Position numbers and translations under genes: made by a program. 64,000 bases of DNA from Pseudomonas sp. PDNC002. Its GTDB lineage: Bacteria > Pseudomonadota > Gammaproteobacteria > Pseudomonadales > Pseudomonadaceae. Below are positions 35,714 to 44,989 of the stretch, one piece after another. Every line of letters starts with the position of its first letter. Within the stretch, counting starts at the first letter, position 1. Location of the stretch: the NCBI RefSeq assembly GCF_016919445.1, contig NZ_CP070356.1, forward strand, positions 6,079,502 to 6,143,501. The letters run 5' to 3'. A model generated the notes under the pieces. The model was not told the origin of the DNA and did not search any database. It saw only the letters and a program-made list of their open reading frames with translations.

Positions 35714-36595
35714 ATGAACGGCAATCTCGCCAAGAACGGCAACCTCGGCGGCTGGCTCAGCGGCTTCCTCGGCGTCCTCATCTTCAGCGGCTCGCTGCCG
35801 GCGACGCGGGTAGCGGTGGCCGACTTCGACCCGACCTTTCTCACCCTGGCCCGCGCCAGCATCGCCGGCCTGCTGGCAGCGGCGATCCTCATCCTGCTGC
35901 GGCAGAAACTGCCGGCGCGCAAGGACCTGATCCCGCTGCTGGTGGTTGCCGGCGGCGTGGTGGTGGGCTTCCCGCTGCTCACCGCGCTGGCGCTCAAGCA
36001 CGTCAACTCGGCCCACGCCATCGTCTTTGTCGGCCTGCTGCCGCTGGCCACCGCGCTGTTCGGCGTGGTGCGCGCCGGCGAGCAGCCGCGCCCGGCGTTC
36101 TGGATCTGCTCGTTGCTGGGCAGCGCGGTGGTGGCCGGATTTGCGCTGTCGCAGAGCGGCGCGGGAAACCTCACCGGCGACCTGCTGATGCTCGCGGCCG
36201 TCGCGGTCTGCGGCCTGGGCTACGCCGAAGGCGGGCGCATCGCCCGTCACCTGGGCAGCTGGCAGGTGATCTGCTGGGTGTTGGTGCTGTCCCTGCCGCT
36301 GATGCTGCCCCTGGCGCTGTACACCCAACCGGACACCTTCACCGGCGCCAGTTGGCCGGCCTGGCTGAGCCTGGGCTACGTCTCGCTGTTCAGCATGCTG
36401 ATCGGCTTCTTCTTCTGGTATCACGGCCTGGCCACTGGCGGCATCGCCGCGGTCGGCCAGCTCCAGCTGCTGCAACCGTTCTTCGGCCTGGCGCTGGCCG
36501 GCCTGCTGCTGCACGAGCAGATCAGCCCGTTGATGGCTGGCGCGACCGTCGCCGTGGTTCTGTGCGTGGCCGGCGCGAAACGCTTCGCCCGCTGA
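35714..36595 (+). CDS. DMT superfamily (EamA) exporter
   Basis: A 293-residue inner-membrane transporter with about ten helices and two EamA units (about 12-145 and 155-290). The second has SMLIGFFFWYHGLATGGIAA and ends with a basic AKRFAR tail. ATG 35714 begins the compact N-terminus. It is divergent from the MocR regulator and is probably its target. Substrate unknown; amino acid or related amine export is a possibility given PLP-binding regulators. Confidence 0.88.
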   Translation: MNGNLAKNGNLGGWLSGFLGVLIFSGSLPATRVAVADFDPTFLTLARASIAGLLAAAILILLRQKLPARKDLIPLLVVAGGVVVGFPLLTALALKHVNSAHAIVFVGLLPLATALFGVVRAGEQPRPAFWICSLLGSAVVAGFALSQSGAGNLTGDLLMLAAVAVCGLGYAEGGRIARHLGSWQVICWVLVLSLPLMLPLALYTQPDTFTGASWPAWLSLGYVSLFSMLIGFFFWYHGLATGGIAAVGQLQLLQPFFGLALAGLLLHEQISPLMAGATVAVVLCVAGAKRFAR

Positions 36596-36610
36596 CCGGT
36601 GGTTTCCTGG

Positions 36611-36655
36611 AGCCCGCTCACGCGCTGCCAACGCGCAGTTGGTCGTGAGCGGGCT
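36611..36655. repeat. Nested hairpin between DMT and SNF2 genes
   Basis: Outer 12-base arms AGCCCGCTCACG / CGTGAGCGGGCT enclose an inner CCAAC/GTTGG stem. It lies 16 bases after the DMT stop without a T-tract. It may serve as a transcript-end structure. Confidence 0.7.
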
Positions 36656-36734
36656 CGTAAGCGTCCCGCCCGAGAAGAATCGCGGTATGATCGGGCGTTT
36701 GCGTACTCGGCTGGACTGCCGGAAGGAAACTCGG

Positions 36735-39116
36735 ATGAAGCCACCCGCCGAATCCCCCCTGCCCACCACGGAGCAGGACGAGCTCGCGCCACGGCCGCGC
36801 CTGACCCTGGGTAGCCATGTGCACAGCGGCTTCGATCTGCGCAGCGGGCGCATGCAGAACATCTCCCGACACCGCGCCGCGCTGGCCTTCCTGTACGGCG
36901 ACATGCCGGTCTCGGGCAGCGTCACCCAGCGTTCGGGCCGCGAGATCCGGGTGTTCCGCGACGACCAGATCGTCCGCGTCAGCCGCCAGCTGGAGCTGGA
37001 ACACGCCTGGCGCGCCGACCTGCGCGACCTCGGCTTCAAGCCGGCGATGCGCCGTAGCGATGCGCTGGAAGACAGCGCCGGGGAAATGCACGAACTGCCC
37101 GACGATTGCGCCTGGCAGGAGTTCATGCGCGACGGGTTGCCACGGCTGCGCGAACAAGGCTGGGAAATCGACATCCGCCCCGAATTCGTCTTCGACCTCA
37201 CACCAGTGGAAAACTGGTACGCCGAAATCGAGGAAACCGACGACCGCCAGTGGTTCGACCTGGAGCTGGGCATCGAGGTGGAAGGCCGCCGCATCAGCCT
37301 GCTGCCGGCGCTGATCGAACTGATCCGGCGCATGCCCGCGCTGCTCGATCCCATCGCCCTCGCCCGTCACGCCGACGACGAGCAACTGGTGCTGCGCCTG
37401 GATGCCGGGCGCAACCCGATCCATACCTGGCAGACCGCCTCCGACCGCCCGCTGCGCGTGTCCCTGCCCTTCGGCAAGCTCAAGCCGATGCTCGGCACGC
37501 TGTCGGAGTTCTACATCGGCGAACAACTGCCGGTGCGCCGCCTGCGCATGGGCGCCCCCGACGCGGCGCGGCTCACTGAGCTGGAAGAACTGCCACTGAC
37601 CTGGCAGGGCGGCGAGCAGCTGCGCGAGATCGCCCACCGCCTGCGCGACTACCGCGCCCGCCCGGCGACGATCCCCGACGGCCTCAATGCCGAACTGCGC
37701 GCCTACCAGCACGAGGGCCTGAGCTGGATGCAGACCCTGCGCGAAGTCGGTGCCAGCGGCATCCTTGCCGACGACATGGGCCTGGGCAAGACACTGCAAT
37801 CCCTTGCCCACGTGCTGCTGGAAAAACAGGCCGGGCGTCTGACCAGCCCGGCGCTGGTGATCATGCCCACCAGCCTGGTGCCCAACTGGCTCGACGAAGC
37901 CGAGCGCTTCACCCCCAGCCTGCGTGTACTGGCGCTGCACGGCGCCGGGCGGCGCAAGGCCTTCGCGAAGATCGAAGAGCACGACCTGATCCTCACCACC
38001 TACGCCCTGCTGCCGCGCGACGCGGAGAAGCTCGCCCAGCACGAGTATCACCTGCTGATCCTCGACGAAGCGCAGAACATCAAGAACGCCAGCACCAAGG
38101 CGGCCCAGGCCGCGCGCCACCTGCGCGCGCGCAATCGCCTGTGCCTGACCGGAACGCCGCTGGAGAATCACCTGGGCGAGCTGTGGTCGCTGTTCCACTT
38201 CCTGCTACCGGGCTGGCTGGGCGATGCCCGACAGTTCGCCGTGGATTACCGCACGCCCATCGAGCGCCACGGCGACCAGGGCCGCCTGGCGCACCTGGCC
38301 GCGCGCATCCGCCCGTTCCTGCTGCGCCGCACCAAGGAACAGGTGGCCTCGGAGCTGCCGCCCAAGAGCGAGTTCATCCAGCACATCGAACTCAGCGAGG
38401 CGCAGCGCGACCTCTACGAGACCGTGCGCCTGGCGCTGGACCGCAAGGTGCGCGACGAGATCGCCCGCCGTGGCCTGGCGCGCAGCCGCATCATCATCCT
38501 CGAGGCGCTGCTCAAGCTGCGCCAGGTGTGCTGCGACATCCGTCTGGTGAACAAGGAAGCGCCCGCTCCCACCGGCAAATCCGCCCGCGCGGTGACCTCC
38601 GGCAAGCTGGTCTACCTGATGGACATGCTCGAGGAACTGCTCGCCGAGGGCCGCCGCGTACTGGTGTTCTCGCAGTTCACCTCGATGCTCGCACTGATCG
38701 GCGACGCGCTGGCCGAGCGCAACCTCGATTACGCCCTGCTGACCGGCGATACGCGGGACCGCCGTGCGCCGGTGAAGGATTTCCAGGAAGGCCGTGTGCC
38801 GCTGTTCCTGATCAGTCTGAAAGCCGGCGGCGTAGGCCTGAACCTGACCGCCGCCGACACCGTGATCCACTACGACCCCTGGTGGAACCCGGCCGCCGAG
38901 AACCAGGCCAGCGACCGCGCTTATCGCATCGGCCAGGACAAGCCGGTGTTCGTCTACAAGCTGATCGCCCGCGGCACAGTGGAAGAGAAGATCCAGCGGC
39001 TGCAGCGGGACAAAGCCGCGCTGGCCGCCGGCATACTCGAAGGCTCCGCCACCGAATGGCAGTTGGACGACGCGGACATCGACGCGCTGTTCGCGCCGTT
39101 ACCCAAGGCGGTTTGA
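36735..39116 (+). CDS. SNF2-family DEAD/DEAH-type ATPase helicase
   Basis: A 793-residue Swi2/Snf2 ATPase, probably acting on nucleoprotein or RNA polymerase complexes. Motif I DDMGLGKT is at about 345-352 and motif II DEAQ at about 444-447. Motif III is LTGTPLENHLGELW, motif IV VLVFSQFTSML, and motifs V-VI SLKAGGVGLNLTAAD and QASDRAYRIGQ. The N-terminal 330 residues form an accessory region without a SWIM zinc finger visible. ATG 36735 follows GGAAGGAAA. It appears monocistronic. Confidence 0.92.
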   Translation: MKPPAESPLPTTEQDELAPRPRLTLGSHVHSGFDLRSGRMQNISRHRAALAFLYGDMPVSGSVTQRSGREIRVFRDDQIVRVSRQLELEHAWRADLRDLGFKPAMRRSDALEDSAGEMHELPDDCAWQEFMRDGLPRLREQGWEIDIRPEFVFDLTPVENWYAEIEETDDRQWFDLELGIEVEGRRISLLPALIELIRRMPALLDPIALARHADDEQLVLRLDAGRNPIHTWQTASDRPLRVSLPFGKLKPMLGTLSEFYIGEQLPVRRLRMGAPDAARLTELEELPLTWQGGEQLREIAHRLRDYRARPATIPDGLNAELRAYQHEGLSWMQTLREVGASGILADDMGLGKTLQSLAHVLLEKQAGRLTSPALVIMPTSLVPNWLDEAERFTPSLRVLALHGAGRRKAFAKIEEHDLILTTYALLPRDAEKLAQHEYHLLILDEAQNIKNASTKAAQAARHLRARNRLCLTGTPLENHLGELWSLFHFLLPGWLGDARQFAVDYRTPIERHGDQGRLAHLAARIRPFLLRRTKEQVASELPPKSEFIQHIELSEAQRDLYETVRLALDRKVRDEIARRGLARSRIIILEALLKLRQVCCDIRLVNKEAPAPTGKSARAVTSGKLVYLMDMLEELLAEGRRVLVFSQFTSMLALIGDALAERNLDYALLTGDTRDRRAPVKDFQEGRVPLFLISLKAGGVGLNLTAADTVIHYDPWWNPAAENQASDRAYRIGQDKPVFVYKLIARGTVEEKIQRLQRDKAALAAGILEGSATEWQLDDADIDALFAPLPKAV

Positions 39117-39131
39117 TCTCGACCAGAACGC

Positions 39132-39196
39132 TTCGCGAGCCAGCTCGCTCCTACGGAAAGCAGCTCAACCCTGATCCGTAGGAGCGAGCTCGCGAA
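39132..39196. repeat. REP pair, GTAGGAGCGAGC family
   Basis: TTCGCGAGCCAGCTCGCTCC at 39132 faces GTAGGAGCGAGCTCGCGAA at 39178-39196. It lies between convergent SNF2 and SDR genes. Confidence 0.85.
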
Positions 39197-39206
39197 CCCC
39201 GTCAAA

Positions 39207-39992
39207 TCAGCGCATGCCCCAGCCGTGGCTGACCAGCACCGACTGCCCGGTGAGTGCTGCCGAGGGGAAGCTGGCGAGGAACAGCACGGTCTGCGCCACG
39301 TCATCCACCGTGGTGAACTCGCCGTCCACGGTGCCGCCGAGCATCACCTTCTTCACCACGTCGTCTTCACTGATACCCAACTCCTTGGCCTGCTCGGGAA
39401 TCTGCTTCTCCACCAGCGGCGTGCGCACGAAGCCGGGGCACACCACGTGGGAACGCACGCCGTGCGGGCCACCTTCCTTCGCCAAGGTGCGGGCCAGGCC
39501 GAGCAAGCCATGCTTGGCGGTGACATAGGCCGATTTCAGCGGCGACGCCTCGTGGGAATGTACCGACCCCATGTAGATGACCACGCCGCCGCGTTTGGCC
39601 GGGTACATGTGGCGCAGCGCCGCGCGAGTGGTGAGGAAGGCACCGTCCAGGTGGATGGCGAGCATCTTCTTCCAATCGGCGAAGGCGAAATCCTGAATCG
39701 GATTGACGATCTGGATGCCGGCGTTGGAGACGAGGATGTCGACGCTGCCGAAGGTGGCGACGACGCGATCGATGCCAGCATCCACCGCCTGCTCGTCGGT
39801 GACGTCCATGGCCACCGCCAGGGCTTTGCCGCCCGCGCTCTGGATTTCCTCGACCACACGTTGCGCCGCGTCCTGCTGCAGGTCGGCAATGGCCACCGCC
39901 GCGCCAGCCTGCGCCAGGGTCAGGGCGATCTGCTTGCCGATACCGCTGGCGGCGCCAGTGACCACCGCGACCTTGCCGTTCAATGCACTCAT
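39207..39992 (-). CDS. 3-hydroxybutyrate dehydrogenase-like SDR
   Basis: A 261-residue NAD-dependent SDR. Cofactor motif TGAASGIG is at 12-19, NAG at about 90-92, and catalytic S143, Y156, K160 (GSVHSHEAS, then SAYVTAK). The sequence [13 protein letters not shown] and the C-terminal LVSHGWGMR (like VDGGWTAQ of HBDH) fit the D-3-hydroxybutyrate dehydrogenase group. No PHB or ketone-body genes lie beside it, so the substrate is less sure than the family. Confidence 0.85.
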   Translation of the reverse strand: MSALNGKVAVVTGAASGIGKQIALTLAQAGAAVAIADLQQDAAQRVVEEIQSAGGKALAVAMDVTDEQAVDAGIDRVVATFGSVDILVSNAGIQIVNPIQDFAFADWKKMLAIHLDGAFLTTRAALRHMYPAKRGGVVIYMGSVHSHEASPLKSAYVTAKHGLLGLARTLAKEGGPHGVRSHVVCPGFVRTPLVEKQIPEQAKELGISEDDVVKKVMLGGTVDGEFTTVDDVAQTVLFLASFPSAALTGQSVLVSHGWGMR

Positions 39993-40034
39993 TTCTCGCT
40001 CCCGGGAAAGACTGAAACACTCACTCTAGACGGC

Positions 40035-40397
40035 TCAGTCGTGCATCAGTTCGATGCTGCCGTCGCGCTGCTGGCGATAAATGGTATAGGGCAGCACCAG
40101 CGTGTCGGTGGCGGCGGAGAGCACCCCGTCGAACAGTGGCCAGTAGAGGCCCTGGGGCGCGTCGGGCGGGGGCGGCGAAAGGCTGTCGCTGCGCTGGTAC
40201 CTGCCGCCCGGATCGCCGTGCAACGCGCAGTAGTTGTACGCAACCCCACTGTAGATCCGCGGGATCTCGGTGCAGTAGGTTTTGCCCAGCTTCAACTCAC
40301 TGATGCTGGCGTGGGCATCGCTGTCCACGGTACGCATCGACCCGCAGCCGCTGAGCAGCACGGCGGCCAGCAACGGCACGATCCGGTAGATCGTCAT
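40035..40397 (-). CDS. YceK/YidQ-type small lipoprotein
   Basis: A 120-residue predicted lipoprotein: signal peptide with lipobox LSGC and Cys18. The mature part includes YCTEIPRIYSGVAYNYC and LYWPLFDGVLSAATDTLVLP, a pattern of the DUF1375 YceK/YidQ family. Start ATG 40397. It lies 36 bases after the ABC-2 permease operon on the same strand and could belong to it. Its role in the envelope is unknown. Confidence 0.85.
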   Translation of the reverse strand: MTIYRIVPLLAAVLLSGCGSMRTVDSDAHASISELKLGKTYCTEIPRIYSGVAYNYCALHGDPGGRYQRSDSLSPPPPDAPQGLYWPLFDGVLSAATDTLVLPYTIYRQQRDGSIELMHD

Positions 40398-40432
40398 ATC
40401 GAAACTCCCTCTCGACCCAAAAACGTGGTGCT

Positions 40433-41566
40433 TCACCAACCCTTGAGTTGGTCCCAGCGCCAGTTGCGGTACTGATAGACCAGTGTACCCAGTAACCCAT
40501 ATGCCGCCGCCATGGCGAAGAGGATGAGGATGCGGTCGGCCACGGCTGAAAGCGGCAGGTTCATCTGGTTCATCTCCACCACCGCACGGATCGCCCAGGT
40601 GGACGGGATCGCGTCGGCCAGCAGTTGTACCCACTGCGGCATGGCCTGGGGCGGCCAGGTGAAACCCGCCATGTAGAACAGTGGCAAGGTGATGAACGTC
40701 ATGGTCAGGTACACCGCCTCTTCCGAGGGCAGTACCTCGGCGAGGAACTCGCTCATGGCGATCACCGCCATCAGGAATGGCAGCACCAGGCCCATCAGCA
40801 TGAAGAACGAGGCGGTCTGGCGATAGCCCATCATCCACGGCCAGATCACATAGAAGAGCATCGCCAGCACCGTCCAGATCGACAGTTGCGCGGCGTAGCG
40901 GCCAAAGCGCGTGGACGCCGGCTGACGCAGTGAACGCGGGGTGCCGCCGCGCAGGTTGAGGTTCACCCGCGTACAGGACAGCAACAGGCTGTGCTGCAGG
41001 ATCAGCGTCACCAGCCCCGGCAGGACGATGGCGGCGAAGCTGGTGCCGGGGTTGAACAGGTCGGTGAGCTGGCCGATCGCCGGTTGCAGCAGCACGTTGG
41101 CCTGCCGTTCGGAGAAGCCGCCACTCATCAGCCGCTCGCGGTTGTAGCGCAGCGACAGCTCGTTGTAGGTCGCGCTGATGTCTTGCTGGATCTGCCCGTT
41201 GGCCATGCGGTTGGTGGCGTCGCCGAAGATCGGTACGGTGACCGTCTCGCCATGCAGCACGCGCTTCTCGAAGTCCACGGGAATGACCACGATGCCGAAC
41301 AGCTTGCGCCATGCCAGGTCACGCTGCGCCTCGGGCAACTGGTCGTAGCCGATCGTGGCGATCTTCGGCGCGGCGTCGAGCAGGCGGATCAGCTCGCGGG
41401 ACACGGCGCTGTGATCCATGTCGATCACCGCCACCGGCAGGTCATCCATGGTGCGGTGGGCATAGGGCAAGGTGGTCAGCGCCACCGACAGCACCATCAG
41501 CAGCCACAGCGGCTTGCCAAGCATGTTCTGCAAGGACTGACGAAAGACGCTCCAGAAGTTTTCCAT
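40433..41566 (-). CDS. ABC-2 type permease (YbhR/YhhJ-like), third gene
   Basis: A 377-residue permease. It has an N-terminal helix (about 18-36), a large periplasmic loop with the family motif LPVAVIDMDHSAVSRELIRLLD at about 43-64 (partly quoted), then five or six helices at about 180-370. It belongs to the ABC2_membrane_3 group that works with an HlyD adaptor and ATPase to export drugs or other molecules. It is homologous to the preceding gene; the two probably form a heterodimer. No ATPase gene lies beside it. Confidence 0.88.
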   Translation of the reverse strand: MENFWSVFRQSLQNMLGKPLWLLMVLSVALTTLPYAHRTMDDLPVAVIDMDHSAVSRELIRLLDAAPKIATIGYDQLPEAQRDLAWRKLFGIVVIPVDFEKRVLHGETVTVPIFGDATNRMANGQIQQDISATYNELSLRYNRERLMSGGFSERQANVLLQPAIGQLTDLFNPGTSFAAIVLPGLVTLILQHSLLLSCTRVNLNLRGGTPRSLRQPASTRFGRYAAQLSIWTVLAMLFYVIWPWMMGYRQTASFFMLMGLVLPFLMAVIAMSEFLAEVLPSEEAVYLTMTFITLPLFYMAGFTWPPQAMPQWVQLLADAIPSTWAIRAVVEMNQMNLPLSAVADRILILFAMAAAYGLLGTLVYQYRNWRWDQLKGW

Positions 41567-41575
41567 GGCCGCTCC

Positions 41576-42748
41576 TTACGCCGGACTCAGGTCGAGGCGC
41601 CGACGCAGGCGCATCTTGGCGATCATGTAGGCGATCAGCGGGTAGAGCAGCAGCTTGCAGCAGGTATAGAGCCCGGACTCCGCGGGCGCCTTGCGCAGGA
41701 ACTGGTCGAACAGGCCGTGCAGGGTATGGGTCAGCGGCTCGGCCTCGGAAATGATCCGGGCGATCTGCGGCATCGCCAGCTCGGGCAGGAGAACGCCGGA
41801 ATAGGTCTGCGCCACGCCGATCAACAGGCCGATCAGCGAGTAGGCACTGAAGCGGTCGGCGGTGAAGATGAACAGCATCAGCCCTACGCTCTGCGCCGCC
41901 GCCACGTAGCACACGGTAATCGCCAGCATCCACCAGGGGTTGCCATTGATCCGCGCGCCATTGAGTTCCACCAGCAGGAACAGCTCGACCATCAGCAAGG
42001 TACTGAACAGCAGCGTGTAGGGCGCCATCTTGCCCAGCAGCCGCGCGCCCAGGGCCTTGGCCCGCAGGATGTGCGGCGATGACGCGCGCAGCTCCGGCGC
42101 CTCGCGGGCCAGCACGTGGACCGTGGCGACGATGACGAACAGTTGCAGCAGGTGGACGATGGCGGCGAACTGCTGGAAATAGATGTAGTTGCCGCTGGCA
42201 TTGAACAGGCTCTCGTAGGACACCGCGATGCTCGCCAGCGCCAGCATCGGGCGATCCATGCCGGTAGCCAGGCGCGGGCGCAGTTCGGCGTTGACCGTGC
42301 TCATCAGCCCGCTGAAGTCCTGGGTCGAGTAGAAGCCGGCCGAGTAGAACAACGAGTTGTAGTACAGCTCGGCGGTGGGCTGGCGGCCGGACAGGGCATC
42401 GGCCTCGAAGTCCCGCGGGATGTAGAGCAGCGCGTAATCGTCGGCCATGCGCAGGCGCCGCAGGCCTTCCTGCAGTCCGCCGTCGAACACCTCGACCTTG
42501 GCGTGGGAGCCGGCGTCCAGCTCGCGGACGATACGCCGGGACAGGCTGCTGTGATCGGCGTCGACCACGGCCACCGGCATGTCCAGCAGAGTGCCGGCCT
42601 GGTACACGCCGCTGATCACCACGAACAGCAGCAGCGGCCATAACCAGCCGAGCCAGTGGATGGTCCAGCTGCGCAGGGCGACCCGCGTTTCGCTGCCGAA
42701 GGCCTGGGCGAAACGCAGCAGGTTGCGCCTTACTGCTTCCACTGCCAC
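41576..42748 (-). CDS. ABC-2 type permease (YbhS-like), second gene
   Basis: A 390-residue permease paralogous to the next gene, with MPVAVVDADHSSLSRRIVREL at about 57-77, an extended periplasmic domain, and C-terminal helices at about 180-375. The start is probably GTG 42748, overlapping the HlyD stop by 19 bases. Six bases downstream, another GTG (42742) would also fit. Its stop lies 9 bases before the next permease start. Confidence 0.87.
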   Translation of the reverse strand: MAVEAVRRNLLRFAQAFGSETRVALRSWTIHWLGWLWPLLLFVVISGVYQAGTLLDMPVAVVDADHSSLSRRIVRELDAGSHAKVEVFDGGLQEGLRRLRMADDYALLYIPRDFEADALSGRQPTAELYYNSLFYSAGFYSTQDFSGLMSTVNAELRPRLATGMDRPMLALASIAVSYESLFNASGNYIYFQQFAAIVHLLQLFVIVATVHVLAREAPELRASSPHILRAKALGARLLGKMAPYTLLFSTLLMVELFLLVELNGARINGNPWWMLAITVCYVAAAQSVGLMLFIFTADRFSAYSLIGLLIGVAQTYSGVLLPELAMPQIARIISEAEPLTHTLHGLFDQFLRKAPAESGLYTCCKLLLYPLIAYMIAKMRLRRRLDLSPA

Positions 42749-43701
42749 AGCGCGCTCATCCCTGGCCGCAGGCCTGGCACTGGCTGATCCGGGTAGAGGC
42801 GAACCTCGAAAGTCTTCAGATCGAAGTCACCGGTGGCGCGGGTGGCGCGCTTGGTGGCGAAATCGCCCAATGGCGCGATATAGCTGACCTTGGCCTTCAC
42901 CTCCGCCCCCTTCAATGCCGGAACCTGGATGGCCACTTCATCGCCTTTTTTTACATCCGCAAGGATGTCTTCCCGCAAGTTGAAGACGAAGTAGCTGTCG
43001 GATAGGCGCACCAGCGTGAGCAAGGGGCTGTAGGCGTTGACCAGTTCGCCCTGCTCCGCCGGAATCGGCCCGACCTCGCCGTCCACCGGCGCCACTACGC
43101 TGAGGTCATCGGTCTGCGCCTGCAGTTCGAGAATCTGCGCATCGGCCCGGCGTACCGCGGCCTCCAGCGCACGGCGGCGCTCCTCGCGGTCGCCCTGGGT
43201 GCCTTCGTCGAGATTGGCCTGGGCCTCGGCGACGCGGTTGCGCGCCACGTCGCGGCCACGGCGGGACAGGTCCAGCTGCGCCTGGGACACGAAGCCACGC
43301 CCGGCCAGTTCCTCGTTGCGCTGGTACTCCAGATCAGCGTTGCGCTGATCGGCCTGGGCCTGGGACAGGCTGGCCTGCAAGGCGCGCAAGGTTTCCTCGC
43401 GGGTGCCGTGGAGGGATTCGTCGAGATTGGCCTGCACCTGGTTGCGCGCGGCACGCAGGGAGTCCAGCTGGGCCTGCAGTTCCGGGCTGCTCAGGGTGAG
43501 CAACACCTGGCCCTGCTTCACGTCGTCGCCGCGGTGCACATGCAGCACTTCGACCCGGCCCTTGGCCTTGGACGCGACGATGACATTGGTGGCGTCCGCC
43601 TCACCCTGCAGTAACAGGGGCTGGGTGTGCAGTCGCAGGTAGAGGGTGATGGCGATGATCACCAGGATCAGCAAGGGGGCGAACAGCTTCCATCCCTTCA
43701 T
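42730..43701 (-). CDS. HlyD-family membrane fusion protein of an ABC-2 exporter
   Basis: A 323-residue periplasmic adaptor (YbhG-like). It has an N-terminal anchor helix (6-23), lipoyl halves at about 38-65 (GRVEVLHVHRGDDVKQG) and about 200-230 (VVAPVDGEVGPIPAEQGELV), and a long coiled-coil hairpin (about 70-190) rich in Gln/Arg/Glu. ATG 43701 is chosen over GTG 43731 because a GAGAAG-like site precedes it and the extra ten residues are Pro/Glu-rich with no ribosome site. It heads the operon HlyD-permease-permease. Confidence 0.88.
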   Translation of the reverse strand: MKGWKLFAPLLILVIIAITLYLRLHTQPLLLQGEADATNVIVASKAKGRVEVLHVHRGDDVKQGQVLLTLSSPELQAQLDSLRAARNQVQANLDESLHGTREETLRALQASLSQAQADQRNADLEYQRNEELAGRGFVSQAQLDLSRRGRDVARNRVAEAQANLDEGTQGDREERRRALEAAVRRADAQILELQAQTDDLSVVAPVDGEVGPIPAEQGELVNAYSPLLTLVRLSDSYFVFNLREDILADVKKGDEVAIQVPALKGAEVKAKVSYIAPLGDFATKRATRATGDFDLKTFEVRLYPDQPVPGLRPGMSALWQWKQ

Positions 43702-43787
43702 GGGCTCGGACTTCTCTGGCGGTGGATGCACCGATGGTAGTGCATCCGCCGCCCGAGCGGCGGGTCTGGATCAACGCCGCCGGCCGA

Positions 43788-44270
43788 TCAGCGCTCGTCG
43801 TCGCTGATCAGGTCGCGCTCGCCGCCACCGCGTTGCGTCGAACTCGGCGAGGGAAAGCGTGAAGACGCATAACGCACCACCAGGATCGCCAGCGCCAGCA
43901 GCAGGAGCGCCACCGAGACCAGGATGATGCCGTCGTCGGGCACGTGGTTGTGCTGGATGTCGGCGATCATCAGGCGGGTCAGTGCGGTCATCGCCACGTA
44001 GATCAGGAAGCGCACTGGCATGTGGTTGGTCTTGAAGTAGATGCCAACCATGGCGCCCAGCTCGAGATAGATGAACAGCAGCAGGATGTCATCGATGCTG
44101 GCGTGCCCCTTGCCGACCATCTCGCCGAAAGCCACCGCCGCCGACCAGAACACCGTGCCGCCGATGGCGAACAGCGCCAGGTAGTGGAAGCCTTCCACCA
44201 GCAGGTTGCCCAGGGACTCGGCACAGCCGTGCATCCGCTCGCTCAGGCGCTCGGCCCAGTTCTGTTTCAT
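43788..44270 (-). CDS. PsiE family (phosphate-starvation-inducible) membrane protein
   Basis: A 160-residue inner-membrane protein with four hydrophobic helices (about 27-47, 60-80, 86-104, 116-136) and the family motif FIYLELGAMVGIYFKTNHMPVRF (partly quoted). The C-terminal tail is hydrophilic (about 138-160). Phosphate-starvation control is known for E. coli psiE; no clear Pho box was seen upstream here. Confidence 0.88.
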   Translation of the reverse strand: MKQNWAERLSERMHGCAESLGNLLVEGFHYLALFAIGGTVFWSAAVAFGEMVGKGHASIDDILLLFIYLELGAMVGIYFKTNHMPVRFLIYVAMTALTRLMIADIQHNHVPDDGIILVSVALLLLALAILVVRYASSRFPSPSSTQRGGGERDLISDDER

Positions 44271-44439
44271 TCGTCGCTTCTCCGCATCACAAGGCTATGT
44301 TGGCGTAAAGCCTGCAAGGGCTACGCCATTGACTCTGCGCAGTCATGCCATAGCTGCGCTGCGGCAATATGACTGCGAACTTTTTCGGCGACTCTCCGGT
44401 CCATCCAGAGGCACGCCACAAAACAGGCAGGATCGAGTT

Positions 44440-44721
44440 ATGGAAAGTCCCTTTCAGGTGCTGACAAATGCCTTCCAGGAGCAGTATCGAGTCAACTTCA
44501 GCCTCGAACGCCCCGACGGCAGCATCGTTCTCACGCTTTCCACCGAAGAAGGCGTCGCCGCGCGCCGTCTTATCCGCAACGCCCAGTTGCAGGACCCGGA
44601 CCAGTTGCAGCGCTTCATCCAGAGCATCCGGTTCGGCATCGCCATCGAGCAAGGCGGCACGGCGCCGCAGTTGCTGGCCGCGATGACCCGCGGCGGCAAC
44701 GGACTGCCCATCGCGTCCTGA
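44440..44721 (+). CDS. DUF3509-like small protein, 93 aa
   Basis: A short soluble protein, MESPFQVLTNAFQEQYRVNF onward, with the pattern LERPDGSIVLTLSTEEGV typical of DUF3509, a Pseudomonas-enriched family of unknown function. ATG 44440 follows GGCAGGATCGAG. It is a monocistronic gene between divergent psiE and yebG. Confidence 0.8.
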   Translation: MESPFQVLTNAFQEQYRVNFSLERPDGSIVLTLSTEEGVAARRLIRNAQLQDPDQLQRFIQSIRFGIAIEQGGTAPQLLAAMTRGGNGLPIAS

Positions 44722-44927
44722 GCGAGACTCCTACGGCAGAATCCCCACCATCAGATCAATCTGACTGACGTTCTCCTGCGCCAGTCACGCCATAGCCACG
44801 CGCGCGCCAACAGGGCGCGCGCACTGCTTTGGGCCGCCATCCGTAGTGGCCGAATACCGGCAATTCCCTCTCTTGCGTCTACGCTGCCAACGAAGGTTCG
44901 CGCAGCAGTAGCAATGCGCAATCATTT

Positions 44928-44947
44928 TACTGTATAAATACCCAGTA
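44928..44947 (+). promoter_or_regulatory. LexA (SOS) box upstream of yebG
   Basis: TACTGTATAAATACCCAGTA agrees with the LexA consensus TACTGTATATATATACAGTA at 17 of 20 positions, including CTG and CAG cores. It lies 42 bases before the yebG ATG, so DNA-damage induction is likely. Confidence 0.88.
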
Positions 44948-44989
44948 ATTTTCGCACTCCCAATCAAGAGAAGGCTTACGAGGTGATGA

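Noticed and set aside
34193-37354. A minus-strand open frame of over 1000 codons across MocR, the DMT gene and part of the SNF2 gene
   Set aside because: Only the part from 35590 downstream is the MocR protein. The rest is an antisense shadow of high-GC coding DNA with low-complexity Gln/Ala/Gly-rich translation.
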